Shown here: piece by piece, positions 23,044-31,654 of the stretch
Position numbering within the stretch: the stretch's first letter is position 1
How the letters are laid out: each line of letters opens with the position of its first letter
From: Gemmatimonadales bacterium
GTDB lineage: Bacteria; Gemmatimonadota; Gemmatimonadetes; Gemmatimonadales; GWC2-71-9
Assembly (NCBI GenBank): GCA_013812695.1
Contig: JACCSZ010000219.1
Location: 1 to 38,723, forward strand
Reading direction: 5' to 3'
Length of the DNA stretch: 38,723 bases
The notes under the pieces: generated by a model
Seen by the model: only the letters and a program-made list of their open reading frames with translations
Databases searched by the model: none
What the model was told of the DNA's origin: nothing
Program-made: the position numbers and the translations under genes

Positions 23044-23109
23044 GTCAACTTGAGCGAAGCGAAGGAGCCATGGACCGAAGCATGCCCCCTTCGCTGCGCT
23101 CAGGGTGAC
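23044..23109. repeat. Intergenic inverted repeat, GTCA..TGAGCGAAGCGAAGG family (copy 1), between sdhC and sdhA
   Basis: GTCAACTTGAGCGAAGCGAAGG ... CCTTCGCTGCGCTCAGGGTGAC (arms complementary with a few mismatches). Confidence 0.85.
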
Positions 23110-23141
23110 AACGCGGGGAAGGCCGACGAAGCGCCCGCCGC

Positions 23142-23801
23142 TCACCGAATCACCCCCGCGTACACCGCCAGGGGAATCACCGTGAATCCCGCCCACACGA
23201 TCAGGGAGAGCGCCACCGCCAATTGCCGCCGGAGGGGGCGCGGCGACGGCTGGCTCACGCCGAGACTCCGTCCGCTGCTCCAGAGCCCGTGGTACAGGTG
23301 GAGGCCCACCGCCACCAGCGCGAGCTCGTAGAATGCTACCACGAGCAGGTTCGCGAACCCCGCCACCACGTTGTGGTAGGGGTCGCCCTCGACGAACGAG
23401 GTGTGGACAATACCGACCGTGAAATGGAGGACGTGGTACACGATGAACACCAGAATCAACACGCCGCCCCACCGGATCGAGCGTGACGCCAGGGTCGACA
23501 CCTGCGGCCGGCGCCCTCCGGCATACCCCACGGGCCGTGCCACCTGACTGCGCCGGGTGAGCTGTACCGCCGCCACGATGTGGACGACCACGGCCGCGAG
23601 GAGGGCCAGCCGGGCGACCCATAATGCTCCGCCCGTCCCGTGCAGGAGCCGGCTGTACAAGTTGATCTTCTCCGGGCCCTGAAAGACGAGCAGGTTGGCG
23701 AGCACGTGGGTGACCAGGTACGCGACCAGGAGCAGCCCGCTCACGGCCATGACCGCTTTCTTCCCGACCGAAGACTTCCAGAGCGCCTGCACCCGGTTCA
23801 T
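23142..23801 (-). CDS. sdhC: Succinate dehydrogenase cytochrome b subunit
   Basis: MNRVQALWKSSVGKKAVMAVSGLLLVAYLVTHVLANLLVFQGPEKINLYSRLLH... HVLHFTVG...LHLYHGLWSSGRSLG; membrane protein adjacent to sdhA/B. Confidence 0.93.
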   Translation of the reverse strand: MNRVQALWKSSVGKKAVMAVSGLLLVAYLVTHVLANLLVFQGPEKINLYSRLLHGTGGALWVARLALLAAVVVHIVAAVQLTRRSQVARPVGYAGGRRPQVSTLASRSIRWGGVLILVFIVYHVLHFTVGIVHTSFVEGDPYHNVVAGFANLLVVAFYELALVAVGLHLYHGLWSSGRSLGVSQPSPRPLRRQLAVALSLIVWAGFTVIPLAVYAGVIR

Positions 23802-23814
23802 GGATACTCCCCGA

Positions 23815-24747
23815 TCAGCCGGCGTCGACGACGGCCTGGGTTGCCCGCACCGCCTCGGCCGACTGCGCCAGCTCGGCCCGCTCGGCATCCGTGAGCTCGA
23901 TCTCGACGATCCGCTCCAGACCCGTCCGCCCGAGCTTGCACGGCACCCCGCAGAACACGTCGCGGAGGCCGAACTCTCCTTGTAACCACGCCGAGCACGG
24001 AAGGATCCGGCGTTTGTCGAGCGCGATCGCCTCGACCATCTGCACCGCCGCGGCGCTGGGGGCGTAGTACGCCGAGCCCGTCTTGAGATACGACACGATC
24101 TCGGCGCCGCCGTTGCGGGTTCGGTCGAGAATGGCGTCGAGCCGGTCGCGTGCGAGGAGCTGGCTCACCGGGATCCCCGAGACCGTCGTGTAGGACACCA
24201 ATGGAACCATGGTGTCACCGTGGCCGCCGAGCACCATCGCCTGGATGTCGTCGACCGACACGGCCATGGCCTCGGCGAGGAACATCCGGTAGCGTGCGGT
24301 GTCGAGGACCCCGGCCATGCCGATAACCCGCTCGCGCGGAAACCCGCTTGCCTTCATGGCCACGTAGCACATGACGTCGAGCGGGTTGGATACCACGATG
24401 ATGATCGAGGCCGGGGCTACGCGCGCGATCTCCTTCGCCACCGAGCGGACGATCCCGGCGTTCGTCTTCACCAGGTCGTCGCGGCTCATCCCGGGCTTCC
24501 GCGCGATGCCCGCGGTCACGAGGAACAGCTCGGCGCCGGCGGCCTCGTCGTAGCCGTTCGTGCCGACGATGCGGGTGTCGAACCCCTCGATCGGGCCGGA
24601 CTGCCACTGGTCGAGGGCCTTGCCCTGCGGCACGCCTTCGACCACGTCGATCATCACGACGGTACGGGCCAGACTCTTCTCGGCCAGCCGTTGTGCCGCG
24701 GTCGCGCCCACGTTTCCGGCCCCGACGACGGCCACTTTTCCCAGCAT
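23815..24747 (-). CDS. mdh: Malate dehydrogenase (LDH-like)
   Basis: [92 protein letters not shown]. Confidence 0.96.
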   Translation of the reverse strand: MLGKVAVVGAGNVGATAAQRLAEKSLARTVVMIDVVEGVPQGKALDQWQSGPIEGFDTRIVGTNGYDEAAGAELFLVTAGIARKPGMSRDDLVKTNAGIVRSVAKEIARVAPASIIIVVSNPLDVMCYVAMKASGFPRERVIGMAGVLDTARYRMFLAEAMAVSVDDIQAMVLGGHGDTMVPLVSYTTVSGIPVSQLLARDRLDAILDRTRNGGAEIVSYLKTGSAYYAPSAAAVQMVEAIALDKRRILPCSAWLQGEFGLRDVFCGVPCKLGRTGLERIVEIELTDAERAELAQSAEAVRATQAVVDAG

Positions 24748-24781
24748 GCGCGATCGCTTTCGTGTGGGGGGGACGCGGCTC

Positions 24782-24880
24782 GTCATCGTGAGCGGAGCGA
24801 AGGATCGGCTCGGGCATGCGAGTGAGGGTCGAGGCTCACTCGTACCACCCACCCGATCCTTCGCTTGCGCTCAGGATGAC
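24782..24880. repeat. Intergenic inverted repeat, GTCATC.TGAGCG.AGCGAAGGATCGG family (copy 2), upstream of mdh
   Basis: GTCATCGTGAGCGGAGCGAAGGATCGG ... CCGATCCTTCGCTTGCGCTCAGGATGAC. Confidence 0.88.
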
Positions 24881-24906
24881 GCTCCGGAACCGAAGAATCT
24901 ACCGGC

Positions 24907-25392
24907 TCACTGCGCTGCCTCCAACCCTGCCGGTAGCGCCACGCCGAGCTGCCGGAGCCCCTCGTACAGCACGACGCTCACCGCGTTGGCGAGGTTGAGG
25001 CTGCGCACCTCACCAGGCATTGGAATCCGGAAGCAGCGCTCGGGATGCTTCTCGAGAATCCGCGTGGGCATGCCCTCCGTTTCGCTCCCGAACACCAGCA
25101 CTCCGCGCTCCCGGAACCGCGCGTCCCGATAGTCGTTGCCCGCGTTCGCCGAGAAGTACAGGCAGCGGTCACGGCTGATGGCGTCGCGGAATTCGAACCA
25201 GTCCGGGTGCACCCAGAGGTCCACCTTGTCCCAGTAGTCGAGCCCCGCGCGCTTCACCTCTCGCGCGTCGAGTGAGAAGCCCAGCGGCTCGATCAGGTGC
25301 AGCGGCGTGTCGGTGGCCGCGCACAGGCGGGCGATGTTGCCGGTGTTCGGCGGGATCTGCGGTTGGATCAGCGCGACGTGGAGGCCCATCAC
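24907..25392 (-). CDS. trmL: tRNA (cytidine(34)-2'-O)-methyltransferase (SPOUT)
   Basis: MGLHVALIQPQIPPNTGNIARLCAATDTPLHLIEPLGFSL...LVFGSETEGMP...IPMPGEVRSLNLANAVSVVLYE. Confidence 0.92.
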   Translation of the reverse strand: MMGLHVALIQPQIPPNTGNIARLCAATDTPLHLIEPLGFSLDAREVKRAGLDYWDKVDLWVHPDWFEFRDAISRDRCLYFSANAGNDYRDARFRERGVLVFGSETEGMPTRILEKHPERCFRIPMPGEVRSLNLANAVSVVLYEGLRQLGVALPAGLEAAQ

Positions 25393-26408
25393 CCGCCGCG
25401 CGTGTGCATCTCGCGCCGCGGATCCGCGCGCAGGCTGTCGATCTGGTGGAGGATGCCACGGTCGGGAAGCGCCGCCCGGACCTCGGCGCCGCGATCGGTA
25501 CGCGAGCTCCAGGTGTCCCGGATGCGGCCGGCGATCTCCTCGTCCGAGGCGCCGGTGCGGAGCAGCTCGCGGAGGTCGAGCCCGCGCTCACCGTACAGAC
25601 ACAGCAGAAATGTGCCGTCCGCGGTGAGGCGCGCTCGGTCGCAGGTGCGGCAGAACGGCGCCGTGGTCGAAGCGATCACGCCGAACGTGCTGCCGTCGGC
25701 CAGACGAAATCGCTCGGCGGGCGCCCAGCCGCTCTGGTGCAACTCCGTCACCGGGCCGTGCTCGGCGGCAATGCTCGCAAGGATTTCCTGCTGCGAGACC
25801 ACCTTGCGCTGATCCCAGTCCGTCGCGCCACCCACGTCCATGTACTCGATGAACCGGACTTCCAGTCCCCTGTCCCGTGCAAAGGTGAGCAGGTCGAGAA
25901 CCTCATCATCGTTGTAGCCGCGGATGACCACGGTGTTGAGCTTGACCGAGTCGAATCCCGCGGCGGTGGCGGCGTGAATTCCCGCGAGCACTTCCGCGTG
26001 CCGCGCGCTGCGCGCGAACGCCACCATCCGCTCAGGCTGGAGCGTGTCGATGCTCACCGTCACCCGCCGGAGCCCCGCCTCGCGCAGCGCCTGCGCCGAG
26101 CGTGCGAGGAGAATGCCGTTGGTGGTGAGGGCGAGGTCACGGACGGCCTCGTGCCGGCGCAGCAGCCGGACCAGGGTCGGCAGGGCGTGCCGCAGCAACG
26201 GCTCGCCGCCGGTCAGCCGGATCTTGCGCACTCCGAGGCCGACGAAGATCCCCGCCAGTCGATCGATTTCCTCGAACGTCAGGATCGATTCCCGTGGCAG
26301 CCACACGTACTCCGCCTCCGGCATGCAATACCGGCAGCGCATGTTGCAGCGATCGGTGACCGAGATCCGCAGATTTCGGAGCGGGCGGCCGAGGACGTCG
26401 ACGGTCAT
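25389..26408 (-). CDS. moaA: GTP 3',8-cyclase
   Basis: LRISVTDRCNMRCRYCMPEAEYVWLPRESILTFEEI...LTGGEPLLR...FCRTCDRARLTADGTFLLCLYGERGLDLR. Confidence 0.96.
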   Translation of the reverse strand: MTVDVLGRPLRNLRISVTDRCNMRCRYCMPEAEYVWLPRESILTFEEIDRLAGIFVGLGVRKIRLTGGEPLLRHALPTLVRLLRRHEAVRDLALTTNGILLARSAQALREAGLRRVTVSIDTLQPERMVAFARSARHAEVLAGIHAATAAGFDSVKLNTVVIRGYNDDEVLDLLTFARDRGLEVRFIEYMDVGGATDWDQRKVVSQQEILASIAAEHGPVTELHQSGWAPAERFRLADGSTFGVIASTTAPFCRTCDRARLTADGTFLLCLYGERGLDLRELLRTGASDEEIAGRIRDTWSSRTDRGAEVRAALPDRGILHQIDSLRADPRREMHTRGG

Positions 26409-26833
26409 TGCACGTGCTGCAGCGTGGCCGTGGGATCGACCCAGGCCACGGTGCCGTCGGCGTAGAACTCACGCTTCCAGACCGGTACGCGCCGCTTGAC
26501 CTCCTCGATGACGTACCGGCAGGCCGCGAACGCCTCCTCGCGGTGAGCGGAGGCGGCCACTACCGCCACCGCGGTGTCGCCGATCGCGAGCGAGCCGACC
26601 CGGTGCCGCAGTGCGACCGCCACGTTCCAGCGCGACTCCGCTTCGGCGGCGATGCGGCCGCATTCAGCTTCAGCCATCGGACCGTACGCCGAATAGTCGA
26701 GCCGGAGCACGGCGCGCCCGCTGTGATGGTTCCTCACCTGACCCAGAAACGAAGCCACTCCGCCGCGGTCGGGCGCGGCTGCGGCCGCCAGCAGCGCGGC
26801 GAGATCGATGGGCCGGTGGGTCAGGAACCCCAC
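26405..26833 (-). CDS. moaE: Molybdopterin synthase catalytic subunit
   Basis: GGVASFLGQVRNHHSGRAVLRLDYSAYGPMAEAE...RHRVGSLAIGDTAVAVVAASAHREEAFAACRYVIEEVKRRVPVWKREFYADG; probable GTG start. Confidence 0.92.
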   Translation of the reverse strand: MGFLTHRPIDLAALLAAAAAPDRGGVASFLGQVRNHHSGRAVLRLDYSAYGPMAEAECGRIAAEAESRWNVAVALRHRVGSLAIGDTAVAVVAASAHREEAFAACRYVIEEVKRRVPVWKREFYADGTVAWVDPTATLQHVQ

Positions 26834-26835
26834 GA

Positions 26836-27117
26836 CTACCCGCCCGCGAGCGGAGGAAGGATGGCAATCTCGTCGCCATGGACGACCGGCTCTTCCCGGT
26901 CGGCATGAGCGAGGTTGCGAGCGCACAGCGGCTTGGCGGGCAGCTGGTCCCCGCCCGGGAGGCGCCGGAGCTGATCGAGCACGGTACCGATCGAGGCCGG
27001 CGCCGAGAGCGTCAGCTCCCTGCGCTCGAAGCCCAGACGCTCCGCGTAACTCGCGAAGAGCAGCACGTGCACCGTGACGGTGGATGGGGCGGCGACAGGC
27101 ATGACGGAAGTTACCAT
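26836..27117 (-). CDS. moaD: Molybdopterin synthase sulfur carrier subunit
   Basis: VHVLLFASYAERLG...VVHGDEIAILPPLAGG with C-terminal GG; adjacent to moaE. Start could be internal. Confidence 0.88.
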   Translation of the reverse strand: MVTSVMPVAAPSTVTVHVLLFASYAERLGFERRELTLSAPASIGTVLDQLRRLPGGDQLPAKPLCARNLAHADREEPVVHGDEIAILPPLAGG

Positions 27118-27121
27118 GAAA

Positions 27122-27158
27122 CCGGGCCGCGCCGCGATACGCTCGCGAGGCGGCCCGG
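27122..27158. terminator. GC-rich stem-loop between HU gene and moaD (possible HU terminator/attenuator)
   Basis: CCGGGCCGC ... GCGGCCCGG perfect 9-bp inverted repeat; on the minus strand followed by TTT and then the moaD start. Confidence 0.35.
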
Positions 27159-27190
27159 CGCTGCGATGGATGCCGTTGTGTGCTGCGGGG

Positions 27191-27520
27191 TCAGAGTCCC
27201 TGGACGGGCTCCGCCTCGGGCTGACCTTCGTCGGCGACGAGGGCCCGCAACTCCTTGCTGGGCTTGAACACTGGGACCGGGCGGGCGGCCACTTCCACCG
27301 GATCGCCGGTGCGCGGATTCCGCGCCATGCGCGTTTTCCGCCTGCGAATCTTGAACGTGCCGAAGCCGCGAACCTCGATGTTATGCTGCTCCTTGAGTGC
27401 GTCCTTCACCGCCTCGAGGAACGCATCCACGACGCGAGCGCAATCCTTCTTGGAGATCATCGGACCAGCGGTCTTGGCAATCGACGCGGTTACCTGTTCG
27501 ACGAGATCGGCCTTGGTCAT
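27191..27520 (-). CDS. HU-family DNA-binding protein
   Basis: MTKADLVEQVTASIAKTAGPMISKKDCARVVDAFLEAVKDALKEQHNIEVRGFGTFKIRRRKTRMARNPRTGDPVEVAARPVPVFKPSKELR. Confidence 0.95.
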   Translation of the reverse strand: MTKADLVEQVTASIAKTAGPMISKKDCARVVDAFLEAVKDALKEQHNIEVRGFGTFKIRRRKTRMARNPRTGDPVEVAARPVPVFKPSKELRALVADEGQPEAEPVQGL

Positions 27521-27572
27521 GCGTCCCCCAGACAGGTTACGGGCAGCGGAGCGGACGGGCCTCCTAACGCCG

Positions 27573-27601
27573 ATTCTATGAGCTTAAGTGTTGTCTGTCA
27601 A
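27573..27601 (-). promoter_or_regulatory. Sigma70-type promoter for HU gene, overlapping the end of carA
   Basis: Minus strand TTGACA - 17 nt - TAGAAT, about 50 bp upstream of the HU ATG. Confidence 0.65.
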
Positions 27602-28714
27602 GGGGTTGGCGTTCGCGGCGAGGGCGCCTCGGCCAATCGACGCCATGAATTCGGCGAAGTGGGGAAAGGCGTCGTGGGGGCCGGGCGCAGCCTCCGGGTG
27701 ATACTGCACGGCGAACAACGGCAGCTCCCTGTGCCGAACGCCTTCGATCGTACCGTCGTTCAGGTTGAGGTGGGTCACCTCGAGCGCGGGCGCGCCCGGA
27801 ACGCCGTCCACGTCGCCAACCACCGCGAAACCATGGTTTTGCGTGGTGATGAGCACGTGTCCCGCGCGGACGTCTCGCACGGGATGATTTCCGCCCCGAT
27901 GGCCATAGGACAGCTTGGCGGTAGCGCCCCCGAACGCGAGACCCACGAGCTGGTGGCCCAGGCAGATGCCGAAGGTCGGGAGGCCGCCCTCCGCCAGCTC
28001 GCGGACGTTCGCCAGGGCGTACTCGACGGCCACCGGATCGCCGGGCCCGTTCGAAAGGAAGAGCCCATCAGGGTTTAGCCTGCGCACCATCGCGGACGGA
28101 AACTCCGCGGGCACTACGGTCACGCGGCAACCGGCCTGGACCAGCATGCGGACGATGTTTCGCTTGATGCCGTAGTCGTACGCCACGACGTGGGGCCCGC
28201 GGCCCTCGCTGTACGGCTCGCGAATGGTGGCGCGGGAGGCTAGGTCGAGCCCGTCCATCGACGGCGACGCGAGCAGTCGCGCCGTCAGCTCGTCGCCCGG
28301 CTGGCGCCCCTCGGCGATGACGCCGCGCATCGCGCCGCGCGCGCGCAGGTGGCGAGTGAGCCGACGCGTGTCGATGCCTTCGATGACCGGCACTGCGGCC
28401 TCGGCGAGCCATTCGTCCAGGCTGCCGGTCGCGCGCCAGTTCGAGGGATGGCGGCTCAACTCGCGCACGACTACGCCGGTCACCTGCGGTCGCGCCGACT
28501 CCATGTCCTCCACGTTCACACCGTAGTTGCCGATCATCGGCGCCGTCATCACGACGATCTGGCCGAGGTAGCTCGGATCGGTGAACGTCTCCTGATAGCC
28601 CGTGAGGTTGGTGGTGAAGACCACCTCGCCGAAGACCGGCTCGATCGGGCGCGCGGTGGTCCCCGAGAACCAGGCGCCGTCCTCGAGCAACACGAACGCG
28701 GGGCGATCCGTCAT
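27584..28714 (-). CDS. carA: Carbamoyl-phosphate synthase small subunit
   Basis: [36 protein letters not shown]...[16 protein letters not shown]...SNGPGDP...FGICLGHQL...[13 protein letters not shown]. Confidence 0.96.
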   Translation of the reverse strand: MTDRPAFVLLEDGAWFSGTTARPIEPVFGEVVFTTNLTGYQETFTDPSYLGQIVVMTAPMIGNYGVNVEDMESARPQVTGVVVRELSRHPSNWRATGSLDEWLAEAAVPVIEGIDTRRLTRHLRARGAMRGVIAEGRQPGDELTARLLASPSMDGLDLASRATIREPYSEGRGPHVVAYDYGIKRNIVRMLVQAGCRVTVVPAEFPSAMVRRLNPDGLFLSNGPGDPVAVEYALANVRELAEGGLPTFGICLGHQLVGLAFGGATAKLSYGHRGGNHPVRDVRAGHVLITTQNHGFAVVGDVDGVPGAPALEVTHLNLNDGTIEGVRHRELPLFAVQYHPEAAPGPHDAFPHFAEFMASIGRGALAANANPLTDNT

Positions 28715-28739
28715 CCGGTCACCCCGCGGTCGAGCGGCG

Positions 28740-29177
28740 TCACGGCTTCGGGGTGCTCGCGGGAGGAGGGGCGGTCGACGGTGGCGTAGTCGCGGGCGAT
28801 TTCGCAGCGCCGGATGCGGGAGCGCCGGCGCTCGACGGCGCGGGCGCCGCTGCCGACCCCGCCGGCGGTGTACCGCCCAGCGGCAGCGGGGCGCTGGGCG
28901 CGGTGGCCGGCGTAGTGGCGCGAAGGCGCTCCTGCAGCGAGCTGGAGCCTCCGCCCCGGGGCACGAGCGAAAGCGCCAGGGCGAGCACGAGGAAGATTCC
29001 GCCGCACCACCAGGTGGCCTTGGTCAGCAGAGTGACCGCCTGGCGGCCGCCCAGGACGGTGTCGGTCGTAGCGCCGCCGAGCGAGGCGAGACCGCCACCC
29101 TGGCCGGCTTGCAGCAGCACGACCGCCGAGAGCAGCAGCGCGTCGATGATGAGCAGCGTGAGCAGAAATGCGAACAT
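28740..29177 (-). CDS. secG: Preprotein translocase subunit SecG with long Pro/Ala/Ser-rich tail
   Basis: [78 protein letters not shown]. Confidence 0.88.
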   Translation of the reverse strand: MFAFLLTLLIIDALLLSAVVLLQAGQGGGLASLGGATTDTVLGGRQAVTLLTKATWWCGGIFLVLALALSLVPRGGGSSSLQERLRATTPATAPSAPLPLGGTPPAGSAAAPAPSSAGAPASGAAKSPATTPPSTAPPPASTPKP

Positions 29178-29201
29178 GGACTCCCTCCTGGGCAGCCGGG
29201 A

Positions 29202-29230
29202 AGTTTACCCGCCGGCGGAGTTCGGGTCAA
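29202..29230 (-). promoter_or_regulatory. Possible sigma70-type promoter for secG
   Basis: Minus strand TTGACC - 17 nt - TAAACT, about 25 bp upstream of the secG ATG. Confidence 0.45.
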
Positions 29231-29336
29231 CTCGGGCAGCGCCGGTTGTCCGCGTGCGGGGTGGACCGACATGTTTGGCGGTCAATCGCCCACGTGCACC
29301 TGGCGGGCGCCCATGCTTCGCTTTCCCGAGATCGCC

Positions 29337-30980
29337 ATGGCTCCGCACCCGCTCGCCGGCCGCCCTGCCCCGTCCGAGCTTCTGGTGGACGTCGCACAGC
29401 TCGAACGGCTGTATTACGAGGGTCGGCCCGACGCCGGACAGCCCGCGCAGCGGGTGAGCTTCGGCACGAGCGGCCACCGAGGAACCCCCATCGACGCGAG
29501 CTTCACCGAAGCGCACATTCTCGCCATCGCGCAGGCGATCGCCGAATACCGACAGGGCCAGGGCATTACCGGTCCGCTCATCCTGGGCAAGGATACGCAC
29601 GCGGTGTCGCGCCCGGCCGAGCGGAGCGCGCTCGAGGTGCTCGCGGGCAACGGCGTCACGGTCATCGTCGAGCGCGACGACGGCTACACGCCCACGCCCG
29701 CCGTCTCGCGGGCCATCCTCGCCTGGAATGAGGGCCGCGACTCGGGACTCGCCGACGGGATCGTCATCACCCCGTCGCACAACCCGCCCTCCGATGGCGG
29801 CTTCAAGTACAACCCGCCGGACGGCGGCCCGGCCGACACCGCGGTCACGGCCTGGATTCAGGAGCGCGCCAACGCTCTGCTGGTCGCCGGCAACGCCGGA
29901 GTACGACGCCTGAGCCTCGAGCGCGCGCGTGCCGCGGCCACGACGCACGAGGAAGACCTGGTCGAGCCTTACGTCGCGGGGCTCGGGAGCGCCATTGATC
30001 TTGAAGCTGTGCGGTCGGCCGGCGTCCGCATCGGGGTCGATCCGCTCGGGGGGGCCTCGGTGGCCTACTGGCCGCGGATCGCCGAGCGCTACGGGCTGGA
30101 CCTCACCGTCGTCAACGATCGGCTCGATCCCACCTTCGGCTTCATGCCCGTCGATCACGACGGCAAGATCCGGATGGACTGCTCGAGCCCCTGGGCGATG
30201 GCCGGGCTCGTCGGCCTGCAGGATCGCTTCGCGGTGTCCTGGGGGAACGATCCGGACGCGGACCGGCACGGCATCGTCACTCCGGCCGCGGGGCTTCTGA
30301 ATCCGAATCACTACCTGGCGGTGGCCATCGGGTATCTGCTCGGGCACCGCCCGTCCTGGCCGCTCGCGGCGCGGGTGGGCAAGACGCTGGTGTCGAGCGC
30401 GCTGATCGACCGCGTGGTCGCGGACCTTGGCCGCGAGTTGCTCGAGACGCCGGTCGGGTTCAAGTGGTTCGCGCCGGGCCTGTACGACGGAAGCTGCTGC
30501 TTCGGAGGCGAGGAGAGCGCCGGCGCCAGCTTCCTCCGCCGCGATGGCGGGGTGTGGACGACGGACAAGGACGGGCTGCTGCTGGGTCTGCTGGCGGCGG
30601 AGATTACGGCGGTCACGGGCCGCGATCCGGGTGCGCACTACTCGGAGCTGACGGCTCGCCTCGGTGGGCCAGTCTACACCCGGATCGACACCCCGTGCTC
30701 CCCGGCCGAGAAGGCGGGGTTCAAGCGCTTGACGCCGGAGTCGATCACGGCGACCACGCTCGCCGGCGATCCGATCCAATCGAAGTTGACTCGGGCGCCG
30801 GGAAACGGCGCACCGATTGGCGGGCTCAAGGTGACGACGGCGGAGGGCTGGTTCGCGGCGCGGCCAAGCGGGACGGAAAACGTCTACAAGCTGTATGCGG
30901 AGAGCTTCCGGGATGCGGGGCACCTGCAGCGGATCGTGGAGGAGGCGAGGGGGATGGTGGGAGGAGTCGTCAGCGTCTGA
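29337..30980 (+). CDS. pgm: Phosphoglucomutase, alpha-D-glucose phosphate-specific
   Basis: [31 protein letters not shown]...[52 protein letters not shown]...[28 protein letters not shown]. Supplied ORF over-extended upstream; an ATG at 29313 is an alternative start. Confidence 0.95.
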   Translation: MAPHPLAGRPAPSELLVDVAQLERLYYEGRPDAGQPAQRVSFGTSGHRGTPIDASFTEAHILAIAQAIAEYRQGQGITGPLILGKDTHAVSRPAERSALEVLAGNGVTVIVERDDGYTPTPAVSRAILAWNEGRDSGLADGIVITPSHNPPSDGGFKYNPPDGGPADTAVTAWIQERANALLVAGNAGVRRLSLERARAAATTHEEDLVEPYVAGLGSAIDLEAVRSAGVRIGVDPLGGASVAYWPRIAERYGLDLTVVNDRLDPTFGFMPVDHDGKIRMDCSSPWAMAGLVGLQDRFAVSWGNDPDADRHGIVTPAAGLLNPNHYLAVAIGYLLGHRPSWPLAARVGKTLVSSALIDRVVADLGRELLETPVGFKWFAPGLYDGSCCFGGEESAGASFLRRDGGVWTTDKDGLLLGLLAAEITAVTGRDPGAHYSELTARLGGPVYTRIDTPCSPAEKAGFKRLTPESITATTLAGDPIQSKLTRAPGNGAPIGGLKVTTAEGWFAARPSGTENVYKLYAESFRDAGHLQRIVEEARGMVGGVVSV

Positions 30981-31191
30981 AGCGGGCAGCGACGTTTGAA
31001 GCGAACCGGGCCTTGGCCGAGGAAGATCTGGCAGGCGCCGATGTAATCCGAGAGCCGCTCAAGGCCGCGGCAGGTCGGGCGGCGGCGATGTAGCGCGCGA
31101 GCTCGGCGGCCCGGTTGAGCGCCAAGGGCGCCCAGATAACCCTCACGCCGAGGCCTAACCTGCGCCAGATCGTCTCTCCGCAATCGCTGCC

Positions 31192-31284
31192 GCCCAACGG
31201 ACCGCGCTTGAGCTGCGGCGCATTGGTGAAAGAGTAGTCATTCACCAATCTGCGTGCACCGCCAGCTTCAGGCGCTTGTTAAGC
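31192..31284 (-). repeat. attC-like integron recombination site (93 bp, imperfect palindrome)
   Basis: Minus strand: GCTTAAC (RYYYAAC) ... CGCCTGAAGCTGGCGG ... ATTGGTGAA-loop-TTCACCAAT ... CCGCAGCTCAAGCG ... GTTGGGC (GTTRRRY). Arms pair with two bulged bases on one strand. Confidence 0.75.
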
Positions 31285-31644
31285 GGCAGCCCTGGGTTCA
31301 GGGGCGTCGTACCGGCGCACGAAGCATTCGAGATCGCGCCCGGCATTCCCCAGCCCGAGATGGGAAACCAGTTGCACACCATGCCGCCGCAGGTCACGGG
31401 AAAGAAAGGCGCCTGCGTCACGCCCATCATGAAGCGGAGGACCAGCACCCCAGGCGAACCCTCCCAGGACGACACCGAGCTGCACGGGGGACAGCTCCAG
31501 GTCCGCGGCCATCGGGGCGCCGGCCACGGACATGTTGGTCCGGAGCAGGTAGGCGACAAAGCTCATGATCGCGATGAGGGCGCAGACCCGCCAGCGGACC
31601 GACGTGGGTCGTTCGGAGCGGCTGATTCCGGCATCGAGATTCAC
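31285..31644 (-). pseudogene. Truncated/frameshifted MFS transporter (N-terminal remnant)
   Basis: Frame 1 from GTG at 31644: ...RWRVCALIAIMSFVAYLLRTNMSVAGAPMAADLELSPVQLGVVLGGFAWG; homologous text resumes in another frame as VLVLRFMMGVTQAPFFPVTCGGMVCNWFPISGWGMPGAISNA, then ends near the attC-like site. Confidence 0.75.
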
Positions 31645-31654
31645 GTCGCCCTCC

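Noticed and set aside
28602-29336. N-terminal extension of the pgm ORF
   Set aside because: Overlaps secG/carA antisense and lacks pgm homology; the real start matches the usual Pgm N-terminus near 29337.
29205-30923. 572-aa minus-strand ORF opposite pgm
   Set aside because: Shadow ORF; pgm on the plus strand is unambiguous.
31153-31159. Second GTTRRRY-like heptamer (GTTAGGC, minus strand) as another attC boundary
   Set aside because: No convincing paired arm or partner RYYYAAC box was found, so it is not called as a separate site.
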